Shown one piece after another: positions 26,662 through 34,754 of a DNA stretch of 64,000 nt. A model generated the notes under the pieces. The model was not told the origin of the DNA. It ran no database searches and saw only the letters and a program-made list of their open reading frames with translations. The translations under genes and the position numbers were made by a program. The stretch's first letter is position 1; every line of letters starts with the position of its first letter. The DNA comes from Pelagadaptatus sp034112445 (GTDB lineage Bacteria; Pseudomonadota; Gammaproteobacteria; Pseudomonadales; Cellvibrionaceae): assembly GCA_034112445.1 (NCBI GenBank), contig JAWUVI010000004.1, forward strand, positions 1 to 64,000. Reading direction: 5' to 3'.

Positions 26662-26796
26662 GCTAGGTTCCTCTGGCAAGCTATAAGACAAGCGCATCCT
26701 ACCGAAAAATACCATTAAAGCACAGGTGTCTTAAGCCGATAACTCTATATCAAGTCTTTGTGCCAATATTGCTGTGTTCTGTTGTTTGGGTGAGCT

Positions 26797-27690
26797 ATGA
26801 ATAATTCATTTTTAAGTATCATTATTTTTTCTTTATTGTTTTCAGTGTTTTCTCATGGGGTTACCTTTCAGACGCCTATGGGGGATTCTCAATGGGCGGT
26901 GGATAGTTCGGTTTTTGAATGCAAGATGACGCACAGCATTCCTTTCTACGGTGAAGGGGTGTTTTATAAAGAGGCAGGTGAGTCGGCGGTTTTTAATTTA
27001 AAACCGCAGTCATCGCGTTTTAAGTCTGGTAAGGCGTCCATGGTGTCGGAGGCTCCTATATGGAAACAGTCAGGAAGAAGCGTTGATTTAGGTTTGGTTA
27101 ATGTTCGTCAAGGAATGAGTCCGGTTACTCTCGGGGAGTCTAAGTCGGAGCGATTGCTGGCTGAATTGCTTACTGGTCAAAAGGTGGTGTTCACGCGTAA
27201 GCCTTGGTATGGGGCGGAGTCGTCTGCACGTGTGGTTCTCAGTTCCGTAAATTTTAGAGGCGCTTATCGCCAATATATGGATTGCCTGACGTCGTTATTG
27301 CCAGTTAATTTTGACCAAATAAATAGAACGGCAATTTATTTTCCTTCTGGGACAGAAGTGTTGAGGCCTAGCGAAATAGAAAAACTAGAGAATATTGCTA
27401 TCTATATTAAAGCGGATCCGACAGTGCAGGCATTCTTGGTTGATGGGCATACGGATGGTGTAGGTCCGCGAGGAGAAAACCTTGAGTTGTCCAAAATGAG
27501 GGCTGAAATGGTAGCGTCTATTCTTCGTGATAAAGGAATTCCCACTGATCAAATTACTATGCGCTGGCATGGTGAGCGTTACCCTGTTACGACCAACAGA
27601 ACTCGTGTTGGTCGTGCGCAAAACCGTCGAGTGACGATCAGGTTGGAACGATCTGGCACGCCTAAGATTCCCGCATTAGCTAGCAATTAA
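26797..27690 (+). CDS. motY: MotY, flagellar T-ring protein (OmpA-like)
   Basis: A 297-residue periplasmic protein. A signal peptide (about residues 1-22) is followed by a MotY-specific N-terminal domain (FQTPMGDSQWAV and onward). A C-terminal OmpA-like peptidoglycan-binding domain has FPSGTEVLRPSE, VDGHTDGVGPRG and LSKMRAEMV. In Vibrio and Pseudomonas MotY forms the T-ring that anchors polar-flagellar stator units. Position supports the name: it lies divergently beside pyrC and upstream of argG, as in Pseudomonas. No other flagellar gene is in the window. Confidence 0.87.
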   Translation: MNNSFLSIIIFSLLFSVFSHGVTFQTPMGDSQWAVDSSVFECKMTHSIPFYGEGVFYKEAGESAVFNLKPQSSRFKSGKASMVSEAPIWKQSGRSVDLGLVNVRQGMSPVTLGESKSERLLAELLTGQKVVFTRKPWYGAESSARVVLSSVNFRGAYRQYMDCLTSLLPVNFDQINRTAIYFPSGTEVLRPSEIEKLENIAIYIKADPTVQAFLVDGHTDGVGPRGENLELSKMRAEMVASILRDKGIPTDQITMRWHGERYPVTTNRTRVGRAQNRRVTIRLERSGTPKIPALASN

Positions 27691-27903
27691 TCATCATTAA
27701 GGTTATCTGTGTGCCTTTTTCTTTAATGTTTTGGGTGAATAAAGACCTGAAAAAATAAGGGGTTATGCCTAGGATTTGAATGGCGAAACAGATACAATTC
27801 GCGCCAAATTCTGTATGGCTCTAGCCGCAAGATTGGTATTCATTTAGTTTGTTGGAATATTTTTCGTGGGCTCTATTTTTTATCTGTTTTCAGGAACTTT
27901 ACT

Positions 27904-29127
27904 ATGTCGTCTATTAAAAAAGTCGTTTTGGCTTATTCCGGTGGTTTAGATACGTCGGTTATCGTTCAGTGGCTACAAGAAACTTACGATTGTGAGGTTG
28001 TTACTTTTACTGCTGATATTGGTCAGGGTGAAGAGGTTGAGCCAGCTCGTGCCAAAGCTGAAGCCATGGGTGTGAAAGAAATTTACATTGACGATCTGCG
28101 TGAAGAGTTTGCTCGTGATTTTGTATTTCCGATGTTTCGTGCCAATGCTATTTATGAAGGTGAATACTTACTGGGAACTTCAATCGCTCGACCATTGATT
28201 GCAAAGCGTTTAATTGAAATTGCCAATGAAACTGGTGCAGAAGCTATATCACATGGCGCTACAGGTAAAGGTAATGATCAGGTTCGATTTGAATTAGGTG
28301 CTTATGCGTTAAAGCCCGGTATTGAAGTTATTGCGCCTTGGCGAGAGTGGGATTTAACGTCTCGTGAAAGTTTGATGAAATACTGCGAAGAGCGCCAAAT
28401 TCCGGTTGATTACGCTAACAGTAAGAAAAAATCCCCATACTCTATGGATGCCAACTTACTTCATATTTCCTATGAGGGCGGCAACTTGGAAGACCCTTGG
28501 TGGGAAGCTGAAGATCCTGATATGTGGCGGTGGACGGTTTCTCCAGAAGAAGCTCCTAACACACCTACTTATATAGAGTTAACTTACGAGAAAGGCGATA
28601 TCGTTGCTGTTGATGGCAAGGTTATGTCTGCGGCTACCGTAATGGAGTATCTCAATAAGGTGGGTGGAGAAAATGGCGTAGGTCGTTTGGATATAGTTGA
28701 AAACCGTTACGTTGGAATGAAGTCTCGCGGCTGTTATGAGACTCCAGCAGGAACGATTATGTTAAAAGCTCACCGCGGAATTGAGTCGCTCACCCTAGAT
28801 CGAGAAGCTGCGCATCTCAAAGATGAGCTTATGCCACGCTATGCCAAGTTGGTTTATAACGGTTATTGGTGGAGCCCTGAGCGTAAAATGTTACAAGCGG
28901 CAATTGATGAGTCACAGGATGTTGTAAATGGTGATGTTCGCGTGAAGTTATATAAAGGCTCAGTAAGTGTTGTTGGTCGCCGCTCGCAAGACAGTCTTTT
29001 CGATGAAAGCATTGCAACATTTGAAGATGATGCAGGAGCTTATGATCAAAAAGATGCGGAGGGATTTATCAAGCTAAACGCCTTGCGCTTGAGAATAGCC
29101 GCTAAGAAAGGTCGTTCTCCTCTGTAA
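27904..29127 (+). CDS. argG: Argininosuccinate synthase
   Basis: A 407-residue enzyme joining citrulline and aspartate with ATP to form argininosuccinate, the penultimate step of arginine synthesis. The ATP-binding loop is LAYSGGLDTSV at about residues 9-19, followed by SHGATGKGNDQVRFE and KKSPYSMDANLLH, all strongly conserved. AGGAA lies seven bases before the ATG. It is preceded by motY after 213 bp, in which I see no other gene. No clear ArgR operator is visible upstream. Confidence 0.96.
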   Translation: MSSIKKVVLAYSGGLDTSVIVQWLQETYDCEVVTFTADIGQGEEVEPARAKAEAMGVKEIYIDDLREEFARDFVFPMFRANAIYEGEYLLGTSIARPLIAKRLIEIANETGAEAISHGATGKGNDQVRFELGAYALKPGIEVIAPWREWDLTSRESLMKYCEERQIPVDYANSKKKSPYSMDANLLHISYEGGNLEDPWWEAEDPDMWRWTVSPEEAPNTPTYIELTYEKGDIVAVDGKVMSAATVMEYLNKVGGENGVGRLDIVENRYVGMKSRGCYETPAGTIMLKAHRGIESLTLDREAAHLKDELMPRYAKLVYNGYWWSPERKMLQAAIDESQDVVNGDVRVKLYKGSVSVVGRRSQDSLFDESIATFEDDAGAYDQKDAEGFIKLNALRLRIAAKKGRSPL

Positions 29128-29210
29128 GGGTTATCTTTACTTCGTTCTGCATAAAAATATGTGGAGCTACAATTAGTATTCTACACTTTGGTGATGTTTA
29201 TTTGGACGTA

Positions 29211-29257
29211 TTGATCCGAGTCAAATTTTCTCACGCCTTGATGCGGCATAATGCCGC
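29211..29257 (+). promoter_or_regulatory. Anr/FNR-type promoter of ccoNOQP
   Basis: TTGATCCGAGTCAA (29211-29224) matches the Anr/FNR box TTGATNNNNATCAA with one change. CATAAT at 29247-29252 is a good -10 and would place the box centre at about -41.5, the class II activator position. A perfect 7-bp inverted repeat (GCGGCAT, one base, ATGCCGC; 29243-29257) overlaps this -10. Low-oxygen activation of the operon is inferred. Confidence 0.72.
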
Positions 29258-29336
29258 GCTTCGTGTATCTTTAGAGAGCGATATGCGAAATCAAGAAAAA
29301 GATAAATAATCTCTACATTTTAACTAGGAATACATT

Positions 29337-30776
29337 ATGAGTAGTAACTTGGTAGCCGCTGGAGATCATCCAGTATACGACTACAAAGTAGTCCGCCAAT
29401 TTGCCGTAATGACCGTCGTTTGGGGCGTGGTCGGTATGGCTGTGGGTGTTTTAATTGCGGCGCAGCTGTATTGGCCGCAACTGAATGATATTTTTCAGCC
29501 TTATTCGCATTTTGGGCGTCTACGTCCTTTACATACCAATGCTGTGATTTTTGCCTTTGGTGGGTGTGCATTATTTGCCACGTCTTTTTACGTGGTACAG
29601 CGAACATGTCAGGCCCCGTTGTTTGGTGGTTTTTTGATTCCTTTTGTATTTTGGGGTTGGCAGCTCGTTATTGTGGCTGCGGCTATCACGTTACCATTAG
29701 GATATACCTCAGCGAAAGAATACGCAGAGCTCGAGTGGCCGATTGATATCCTGATTACTTTGGTTTGGGTTTCTTATGCGATAGTTTTTTTCGGAACTAT
29801 TGTGAGAAGAAAAACATCCCATATTTATGTGGCTAATTGGTTTTACGGTGCATTTATTATCACTATTGCTTTACTGCATGTTGTTAATAGTATGTCCGTC
29901 CCAGTCAGTGCTTTCAAATCATACTCTATGTACAGCGGTGCAATGGATGCCATGATTCAGTGGTGGTATGGGCACAATGCAGTAGGGTTTTTCTTGACTG
30001 CAGGTTTCTTAGGGATGATGTATTACTTTGTTCCTAAGCAGGCGGGCCGTCCTGTTTACTCTTATCAGCTGTCTATTGTTCACTTCTGGGCATTAATCAG
30101 TATGTATATTTGGGCTGGCTCTCATCACCTACATTACTCTGCATTACCTGATTGGGCTCAAAGCTTAGGTATGGTTATGTCGTTGGTTCTGTTGGCTCCA
30201 AGCTGGGGTGGGATGATTAACGGTATTATGACTTTGTCTGGTGCTTGGCATAAATTACGCACAGACCCTACGTTGAGGTTTTTAGTTGTATCTTTGTCCT
30301 TCTACGGCATGTCTACCTTTGAGGGGCCGATGATGGCTATCAAAACTGTAAATGCGTTGTCTCACAATACTGACTGGACGATAGGTCACGTGCATTCAGG
30401 TGCATTAGGTTGGGTTGCGATGATTTCTATTGGCGCGATGTATCACTTGCTTCCTATTTTGAGTGGCCGCATACACATGTGGAGCGATCGCTTAATTTAT
30501 ACACACTTTTGGCTAGCAACTATCGGTACAGTTATGTATATCGCCGCTATGTGGGTGAATGGCATCATGCAAGGCCTGATGTGGAGAGCATTTAATTCTG
30601 ACGGTACCCTAACCTATAGCTTTGCAGAGTCTGTTGAAGCGAGTTATCCAGGTTACTTTGTTCGCGTTCTAGGTGGTGCATTCTTCCTAATAGGCATGTT
30701 GCTCATGGCCTACAATACTTATCGCACATTAACTTGTGATGATGAAGCCAATGCTGCACAGCCTCATGTGGCATAA
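29337..30776 (+). CDS. ccoN: Cytochrome cbb3 oxidase subunit I
   Basis: A 479-residue, roughly twelve-helix catalytic subunit of the cbb3 oxygen reductase, carrying low-spin haem b and the haem b3-CuB site. Conserved His ligands appear in RLRPLHTNAVIF, QWWYGHNAVGFF, WAGSHHLHYSALP and GHVHSGALGW; the crosslinked Tyr of cbb3 oxidases is expected in this set. The enzyme is a high-affinity terminal oxidase in the inner membrane. AGGA precedes the ATG. It is the first gene of ccoNOQP and lies behind an Anr-type promoter. Confidence 0.95.
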   Translation: MSSNLVAAGDHPVYDYKVVRQFAVMTVVWGVVGMAVGVLIAAQLYWPQLNDIFQPYSHFGRLRPLHTNAVIFAFGGCALFATSFYVVQRTCQAPLFGGFLIPFVFWGWQLVIVAAAITLPLGYTSAKEYAELEWPIDILITLVWVSYAIVFFGTIVRRKTSHIYVANWFYGAFIITIALLHVVNSMSVPVSAFKSYSMYSGAMDAMIQWWYGHNAVGFFLTAGFLGMMYYFVPKQAGRPVYSYQLSIVHFWALISMYIWAGSHHLHYSALPDWAQSLGMVMSLVLLAPSWGGMINGIMTLSGAWHKLRTDPTLRFLVVSLSFYGMSTFEGPMMAIKTVNALSHNTDWTIGHVHSGALGWVAMISIGAMYHLLPILSGRIHMWSDRLIYTHFWLATIGTVMYIAAMWVNGIMQGLMWRAFNSDGTLTYSFAESVEASYPGYFVRVLGGAFFLIGMLLMAYNTYRTLTCDDEANAAQPHVA

Positions 30777-30788
30777 GGAGAATCAGTT

Positions 30789-31400
30789 GTGAAGAATCAT
30801 GATATCGTAGAAAAAAATATTGGTTTACTAATGGTGTTGGCTGTTGTGGCCATCAGTTTTGGTGGTTTGGTTCAAATTGTCCCTCAGTTTTTTTTGAAAG
30901 AAACGACTGAGCCAGTGGAAGGGTTGAAGCCTTGGACTGCTGTTCAGCTAGAGGGTCGCGATGTGTATATTCGTGAGGGTTGTCATGTGTGTCATACACA
31001 GATGATTCGTCCACTCCGTGCTGAAGTTGAGCGCTATGGTCACTATTCAGTAGCTGGTGAGTCTGTTTATGACCACCCTTTCCTTTGGGGTTCAAAGCGA
31101 ACAGGGCCTGACTTGGCTCGTGTTGGTGGGCGTTATTCCGACACTTGGCATAAGGCTCACTTGTACAATCCTCGCAACGTAGTGCCTGAGTCTAATATGC
31201 CTGCATTCCCGTGGTTATTCGATAATATCCTTGATGGTGAAGATACAGGCAAAAAAATGGCAGCCTTACGTTTTGTTGGCGTGCCGTATACCGATGAAGA
31301 TATCGCAGGTGCTCAGGCAGCGGTTAAAGGAACAACTGAAATGGAAGCGTTGATTGCTTATTTGCAGCAATTGGGACTTTTACTACAGAAGAAACGTTAA
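30789..31400 (+). CDS. ccoO: Cytochrome cbb3 oxidase subunit II (mono-haem c)
   Basis: A 203-residue membrane-anchored cytochrome c. An N-terminal helix (about residues 11-33) is followed by the haem c site GCHVCHTQ with Cys65, Cys68 and His69; the distal Met is probably in ESNMPAFPW. The subunit passes electrons from CcoP to CcoN. It begins with GTG, preceded by AAGGAGA, 12 bp after ccoN. Length and motifs match the family. Confidence 0.95.
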   Translation: MKNHDIVEKNIGLLMVLAVVAISFGGLVQIVPQFFLKETTEPVEGLKPWTAVQLEGRDVYIREGCHVCHTQMIRPLRAEVERYGHYSVAGESVYDHPFLWGSKRTGPDLARVGGRYSDTWHKAHLYNPRNVVPESNMPAFPWLFDNILDGEDTGKKMAALRFVGVPYTDEDIAGAQAAVKGTTEMEALIAYLQQLGLLLQKKR

Positions 31401-31425
31401 TAACTATACGGATGCTGAAGGCACT

Positions 31426-31617
31426 ATGGATATAAATGATGTAAGAGGCTTTGCTACGGTTTTGGTTATGATTACCTTTGCCGGAGTTTGTTGGTGGGCG
31501 TTTGCACCTCGTCGTAGAGATCGCTTTAACGAAGCTGCAAACTTACCTTTTGCTGATGAGCCTTTGGCTGATTCTAAACCCCTTCATCCTTCAGCTGATG
31601 AAGCAAGGCAGGATTGA
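31426..31617 (+). CDS. ccoQ: Cytochrome cbb3 oxidase subunit CcoQ
   Basis: A 63-residue single-helix protein (helix about residues 9-27, ending WWAFAPRRRDRF) of the CcoQ/FixQ family, which stabilises the assembled oxidase. An upstream in-frame start at 31354 would overlap ccoO. The ATG at 31426, with GAAGG upstream, gives the usual family N-terminus and length. It lies between ccoO and ccoP, nearly touching ccoP. Confidence 0.88.
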   Translation: MDINDVRGFATVLVMITFAGVCWWAFAPRRRDRFNEAANLPFADEPLADSKPLHPSADEARQD

Positions 31618-31619
31618 TT

Positions 31620-32519
31620 ATGAGTACTTTTTGGAACGTTTGGATTATTGGTCTAACCGCTATCAATTTGATTTTAGTGACGTGGGTGCTATTTGCTAAC
31701 CGCAAGGTCGCTATTGATGATGAAGAGGATCCAGAGAATAAAACCACCGGTCATATATACGATGGCATTGAGGAATATGATAACCCCCTACCTAAGTGGT
31801 GGTTTCAAATGTTCGTGGGAACATTGGTATTTACGGTTATTTATTTGGCTCTTTACCCCGGGCTGGGAAGCTTTAAAGGATTGTTAGGTTGGACATCTGT
31901 TAACCAATTGGAGCGTGAAGAAGAAAGAGGTCGTGAACAATACACTGATATCTTCAGTGAGTTTACGGCTATGTCTGTAGAAGAATTGGCGCAAGACCCA
32001 AGAGCATTTAAGATGGGTTCGCGGATGTTTGCCAATAACTGTGCTGTTTGCCACGGTGCTGATGCAGGTGGAAACTATGGTTTTCCAGACTTAAGTGATA
32101 GCGATTGGTTGTATGGCGGCAGTGCCGACATGATTAAACAATCAATCACTTATGGCCGTGCTGGAAGTATGCCGGCATGGGGTAGTATTATTGGTGAAGA
32201 AAACGTGGTTGCTGCTGCAGAATATGTGATGTTACTTTCTGATATGGAACATAATGCCGAGCTGGCAATAAAAGGCGAAACGGTTTATGCCCAAAATTGT
32301 GCTGCTTGTCATGGTGCTGATGCTACAGGTATGCATGCGATAGGTGCTCCGAATTTAGCCGATGATATTTGGTTGTATGAAGGAACACCTCAAGGTATTC
32401 GTCACTCTATTAGAAATGGCCGCTCAAACGTAATGCCAGCGCAAGCAGATAAATTGCGAGAAGAGAAAATCCATATACTGTCTGCTTATGTGTACAGTCT
32501 GTCTCAAGATGAAGAATAA
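31620..32519 (+). CDS. ccoP: Cytochrome cbb3 oxidase subunit III (di-haem c)
   Basis: A 299-residue di-haem cytochrome c that accepts electrons from soluble or membrane cytochromes and passes them to CcoO. Two N-terminal membrane helices (about 5-25 and 62-82) fit the Pseudomonas-type long CcoP. The haem sites are CAVCH (141-145) and CAACH (227-231). An upstream TTG at 31614 is possible, but the ATG at 31620 is preferred, two bases after the ccoQ stop. A strong terminator follows. Confidence 0.95.
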   Translation: MSTFWNVWIIGLTAINLILVTWVLFANRKVAIDDEEDPENKTTGHIYDGIEEYDNPLPKWWFQMFVGTLVFTVIYLALYPGLGSFKGLLGWTSVNQLEREEERGREQYTDIFSEFTAMSVEELAQDPRAFKMGSRMFANNCAVCHGADAGGNYGFPDLSDSDWLYGGSADMIKQSITYGRAGSMPAWGSIIGEENVVAAAEYVMLLSDMEHNAELAIKGETVYAQNCAACHGADATGMHAIGAPNLADDIWLYEGTPQGIRHSIRNGRSNVMPAQADKLREEKIHILSAYVYSLSQDEE

Positions 32520-32536
32520 TTTCTTTGCTTGGATTG

Positions 32537-32565
32537 AAAAACCCCTTTTATAGGGGTTTTTTTTT
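32537..32565 (+). terminator. Intrinsic terminator after ccoNOQP
   Basis: AAAAACCCCT pairs perfectly with AGGGGTTTTT around a five-base loop and is followed by more T residues, 17 bp after ccoP. It separates the structural operon from ccoG. Confidence 0.9.
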
Positions 32566-32581
32566 GTGTTTCGATAATTGT

Positions 32582-32622
32582 TTTATCTATATCAAGTTGG
32601 TCTATCTGGTCATTGCTATAAT
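32582..32622 (+). promoter_or_regulatory. Anr/FNR-type promoter of ccoG operon
   Basis: TTTATCTATATCAA (32582-32595) matches the Anr/FNR box with one change, and a perfect TATAAT lies at 32617-32622. The box centre falls at about -40.5 from the implied start point, nearly the same geometry as before ccoN. This suggests joint low-oxygen control of oxidase and assembly genes. Confidence 0.68.
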
Positions 32623-32679
32623 TGTCTAATGGCTAGAAATATTATGCGTATCGAGTATAGAAAAACTTAAGGAATAATT

Positions 32680-34122
32680 ATGGGTGATAAAATACCAGCA
32701 GTTGAAGAGACCACTTCTAAGGATAGTGTTCACTATCGCGTTCTCTATGAAAACGAGTCTAAGATATACACACGAAAAATCTCTGGTTTTTACCAGAGTA
32801 TTAGACGTTATACAGGACTGCCCTTGATCGTGGCTTTTATGTTGATACCGTGGTTTGTTATTGACGAGCGTCCAGCCATTTTATTTGATCTTCCTGCGCG
32901 TAAATTTCATATTTTATGGATGACTTTTTGGCCTCAAGATGGAATGTTACTGGCTTGGATGTTAATTATTGCCGCCTTTAGTTTGTTCACGGCTACGGTT
33001 CTGTTTGGACGAGTGTGGTGTGGTTTTACCTGCCCACAAACAGTTTGGACGCTAATGTTTATATGGGCAGAGCATTTATTTGAAGGCGATAGAAATAAAC
33101 GAATTAAATTAGACAAACAGGCGTGGAGTTCTGAAAAAATATTACGCAAAGGAGGGAAGCATGTCGCCTGGCTTATTATTGCCGGAATAACAGGGCTGAC
33201 GTTTGTTGGTTACTTCTATCCTGTACGCGATCTTATTTTAGGGTTTATTCCCTCCTCGGATGGAGTGGGAATGGTGCAGTTTGGAGTCCCGCCGGCTGCA
33301 GCTTTTTGGACGTTGTTTTTTGCGGGTGCCACGTACCTTAATGCGGGCTGGATGCGTGAGCAGGTCTGTAAGTATATGTGTCCTTACGCACGTTTTCAGT
33401 CTGTTATGTACGATTCTGATACGCTAGCGGTACATTACGATTCAAAGAGAGGCGAGAGCCGCGGCTCGAGAAAAGCGGGATCTGATTATAAGGCTGAAGG
33501 TAAGGGCGATTGCATTGATTGCTCGTGGTGCGTACAAGTCTGTCCTGTTGATATAGATATTCGTGATGGACTGCAATATGAGTGTATTAATTGTGGTCTT
33601 TGCGTTGATGCGTGTAATCAAGTGATGGATAAAATGAATTATGATAAAGGATTAATTCGCTTCACTTCAGAGGATCAGCTCGAAAATGGCAAAACCCATT
33701 TTATTAGGCCGCGCTTATTTGGTTATTCATTTGCAGTATTAGCAATGATGATTGCCTTTATATACGCAGTTGGAACTCGCCAGCCTGTGTCAGTCGATGT
33801 GATTCGGGATCGAGGCGCCAAGCTTTATCGGATTAGCAACGATCAAGTACAAAATGTTTATACCGTCAAAATAAATAATATGGACAGGAAAGCTCATTCG
33901 TATGAAATTAAAGTGTCTGGAGATGGTGAGTTCAAAATAAAAGGTTATCGGGCGATGGAATTAGAGGAAGGTGAAATCTTCACTATACCTATACGTGTAT
34001 CTATCCCACGAGATCAATTGACATCGTCTAAAAATACCATTGTGCTAACCGTGGTAGCAAAAGACGATCCATCCGTAACGGCAATAGAAGAAGCTAGTTT
34101 TATCGGACCTAATAAAAAGTAA
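32680..34122 (+). CDS. ccoG: CcoG, cbb3 oxidase assembly ferredoxin-type protein
   Basis: A 480-residue polyferredoxin-like membrane protein. Several helices and a conserved CGFTCPQTVW region come first. Two 4Fe-4S sites follow (CIDCSWCVQVCP and CINCGLCVDACN), then a last helix and a C-terminal periplasmic Ig-like domain. CcoG (RdxA/FixG) reduces Cu2+ for cbb3 oxidase assembly in studied bacteria. It heads the ccoG-H-I-S operon behind its own Anr-type promoter. Confidence 0.93.
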   Translation: MGDKIPAVEETTSKDSVHYRVLYENESKIYTRKISGFYQSIRRYTGLPLIVAFMLIPWFVIDERPAILFDLPARKFHILWMTFWPQDGMLLAWMLIIAAFSLFTATVLFGRVWCGFTCPQTVWTLMFIWAEHLFEGDRNKRIKLDKQAWSSEKILRKGGKHVAWLIIAGITGLTFVGYFYPVRDLILGFIPSSDGVGMVQFGVPPAAAFWTLFFAGATYLNAGWMREQVCKYMCPYARFQSVMYDSDTLAVHYDSKRGESRGSRKAGSDYKAEGKGDCIDCSWCVQVCPVDIDIRDGLQYECINCGLCVDACNQVMDKMNYDKGLIRFTSEDQLENGKTHFIRPRLFGYSFAVLAMMIAFIYAVGTRQPVSVDVIRDRGAKLYRISNDQVQNVYTVKINNMDRKAHSYEIKVSGDGEFKIKGYRAMELEEGEIFTIPIRVSIPRDQLTSSKNTIVLTVVAKDDPSVTAIEEASFIGPNKK

Positions 34123-34202
34123 ACTGTAGTATTATTAATGCTGCAGCCGTTGAGGCTGTTGCATATTGTCATTTTTTATTTTTTTAATGGGTAGTAGTTT
34201 AA

Positions 34203-34754
34203 ATGTCTGAACGTTTTTCGAATGATGCACTCGCCGATAACAATGTTTCTCCATGGTATCGACAGTTTTGGGCCTGGTTTATTTTAATTCCACTTATTGT
34301 TGTTGTGCTGGTTGGTATTAGTTTATTGGTTATATCTATTAAAGGCTCGCAAGATATCGTGATAGATGATTATTACAAAGTAGGACGGATGATTAACCAG
34401 GTAGTCGTCCAGGATAAAAAAGCCAGTGAGCTAGGTTTGCTTGCAGAGCTTCGTTTTGATCTTGAGGTTGGCGGGGTTCTGTTGAACCTTTCATCGAGTG
34501 CAGGTGCAGTACTGCCTAAAACTTTATTACTGTATTTAGATCATCCTTTAGAGGAAGATTATGATCAGTCTATTACGATGCATCAGGTATTACCTGGGAC
34601 GTATAGAGCAGATTTAGAGCATAAAATTGATCAGCGTTGGTATATTCGTTTGACTACAGATCCTAAAACAACGGTAGCCGGTGAGAATTGGAGAATCATT
34701 GATGAGCTGAATCTGAGTGTTACCCAGCAGATTATTATGGGTAGCCATGAGTGA
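34203..34754 (+). CDS. ccoH: CcoH (FixH family) assembly protein
   Basis: A 183-residue protein with one strong membrane helix (about residues 20-48) near the N-terminus and a periplasmic domain, matching FixH. SPWYRQFWAWFILIPL before the helix and VIDDYYKVGRMIN after it are typical. It is needed for assembly or stability of the cbb3 complex in other bacteria. Its 3' end overlaps ccoI by eight bases. Confidence 0.88.
   Translation: MSERFSNDALADNNVSPWYRQFWAWFILIPLIVVVLVGISLLVISIKGSQDIVIDDYYKVGRMINQVVVQDKKASELGLLAELRFDLEVGGVLLNLSSSAGAVLPKTLLLYLDHPLEEDYDQSITMHQVLPGTYRADLEHKIDQRWYIRLTTDPKTTVAGENWRIIDELNLSVTQQIIMGSHE

Noticed and set aside
27691..27903. ArgR operator before argG
   Set aside because: Only isolated half-site-like pieces (TATTCATTT) are present; no two-box ArgR arrangement is visible.
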